This document shows, in pieces, positions 63,835 through 64,000 of a stretch of DNA of 64,000 nt. The DNA lies in the NCBI RefSeq assembly GCF_040802235.1, contig NC_133174.1, forward strand, positions 137,011,213 through 137,075,212. Reading direction: 5' to 3'. Position 1 is the stretch's first letter, and each line of letters opens with the position of its first letter. Made by a program: the position numbers and the translations under genes. This DNA is from Manis javanica. Taxonomy: Eukaryota > Chordata > Mammalia > Pholidota > Manidae. The notes under the pieces are model-generated. The model was not told where the DNA came from. It made no database searches and worked only from the letters and a program-made list of their open reading frames with translations.

Positions 63835-64000
63835 TAATTTTTATTAAGGTGTCATTGATATACAGTATTATGAAGGTTTCACACAAGCAACACGGTGGTT
63901 TCTACAACCCCCCCTATTGTCAAGTAACCACCACATACCCCACTATAGTCACTGTCCATCAGTATAGTAAGATACTGTAGAGTCACTACTTGTCTTCTCT
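63835..64000 (-). mobile_element. L1-D: LINE-1 3' end, continues past the right edge
   Basis: T-rich tail, then aaggtgtcattgatatacag, gaaggtttcacacaagcaac, cccactatagtcactgtcca and gagtcactacttgtcttctc. This is the 3' UTR of the same L1 family, minus orientation, cut by the window end. Confidence 0.88.

Overview
This is a window of a placental-mammal genome, almost certainly from the X chromosome. Two protein-coding loci can be recognised, both on the minus strand. The first is the 5' half of TMEM185A (exons 4, 3, 2 and 1 at 498-581, 5688-5895, 7453-7629 and 32766-32803); the rest of the gene lies beyond the left end. The second is a single-coding-exon MAGE-A-like gene at 56530-57636. TMEM185A and MAGE-A genes are neighbours in human Xq28, so the pairing supports an X location. 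About half of the window is interspersed repeats. The young L1 elements share a 3' end (gtggttactacattcaccc type) that I associate from memory with pangolins. No Alu, carnivore or ruminant tRNA SINEs were seen. Pangolin is a low-confidence guess; a eutherian mammal is certain.

Layout. 1-7.6 kb: TMEM185A exons 4-2, with short introns holding old MIR, L2, MER20-type and LTR-like debris. 7.6-32.8 kb: the 25-kb intron 1. It holds an old plus-strand L1 split by an MLT1-type LTR, a 1.4-kb hAT-Charlie transposon with 8-bp target duplications, two LTRs abutting head to head, and a nearly full-length L1 (L1-A, 20.5-27.4 kb). L1-A is itself interrupted by a retroposed polyadenylated RNA. 32.4-33.3 kb: the TMEM185A CpG-island promoter, with exon 1, an NRF1-type site and a (CCG)7 tract at the position of the human FRAXF repeat. 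33.3-41 kb: mostly unassigned single-copy sequence with L2, MIR and LTR fragments. 41-53 kb: a pile of antisense L1s, including L1-B (42755-49119), bounded by a perfect 15-bp target-site duplication. 53-56 kb: unassigned. 56-59 kb: the MAGE gene, its CpG-rich 5' region with a perfect CRE palindrome, and a G-rich tract. 59.5-64 kb: L1 3' fragments, an orphan CpG island at about 59.63-59.95 kb, AT-rich unassigned sequence, an internally deleted L1 (L1-C), and a further L1 3' end running off the right edge.

No operon-like or multi-gene system is present. The biology is that of a housekeeping membrane-protein gene (TMEM185A) beside a cancer/testis-type gene (MAGE), in a region shaped by L1 retrotransposition. 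The reverse transcriptases of the two large L1s are each broken at a different catalytic motif. Repeat family names were assigned by eye from remembered consensus sequences, so boundaries of old repeats are approximate.
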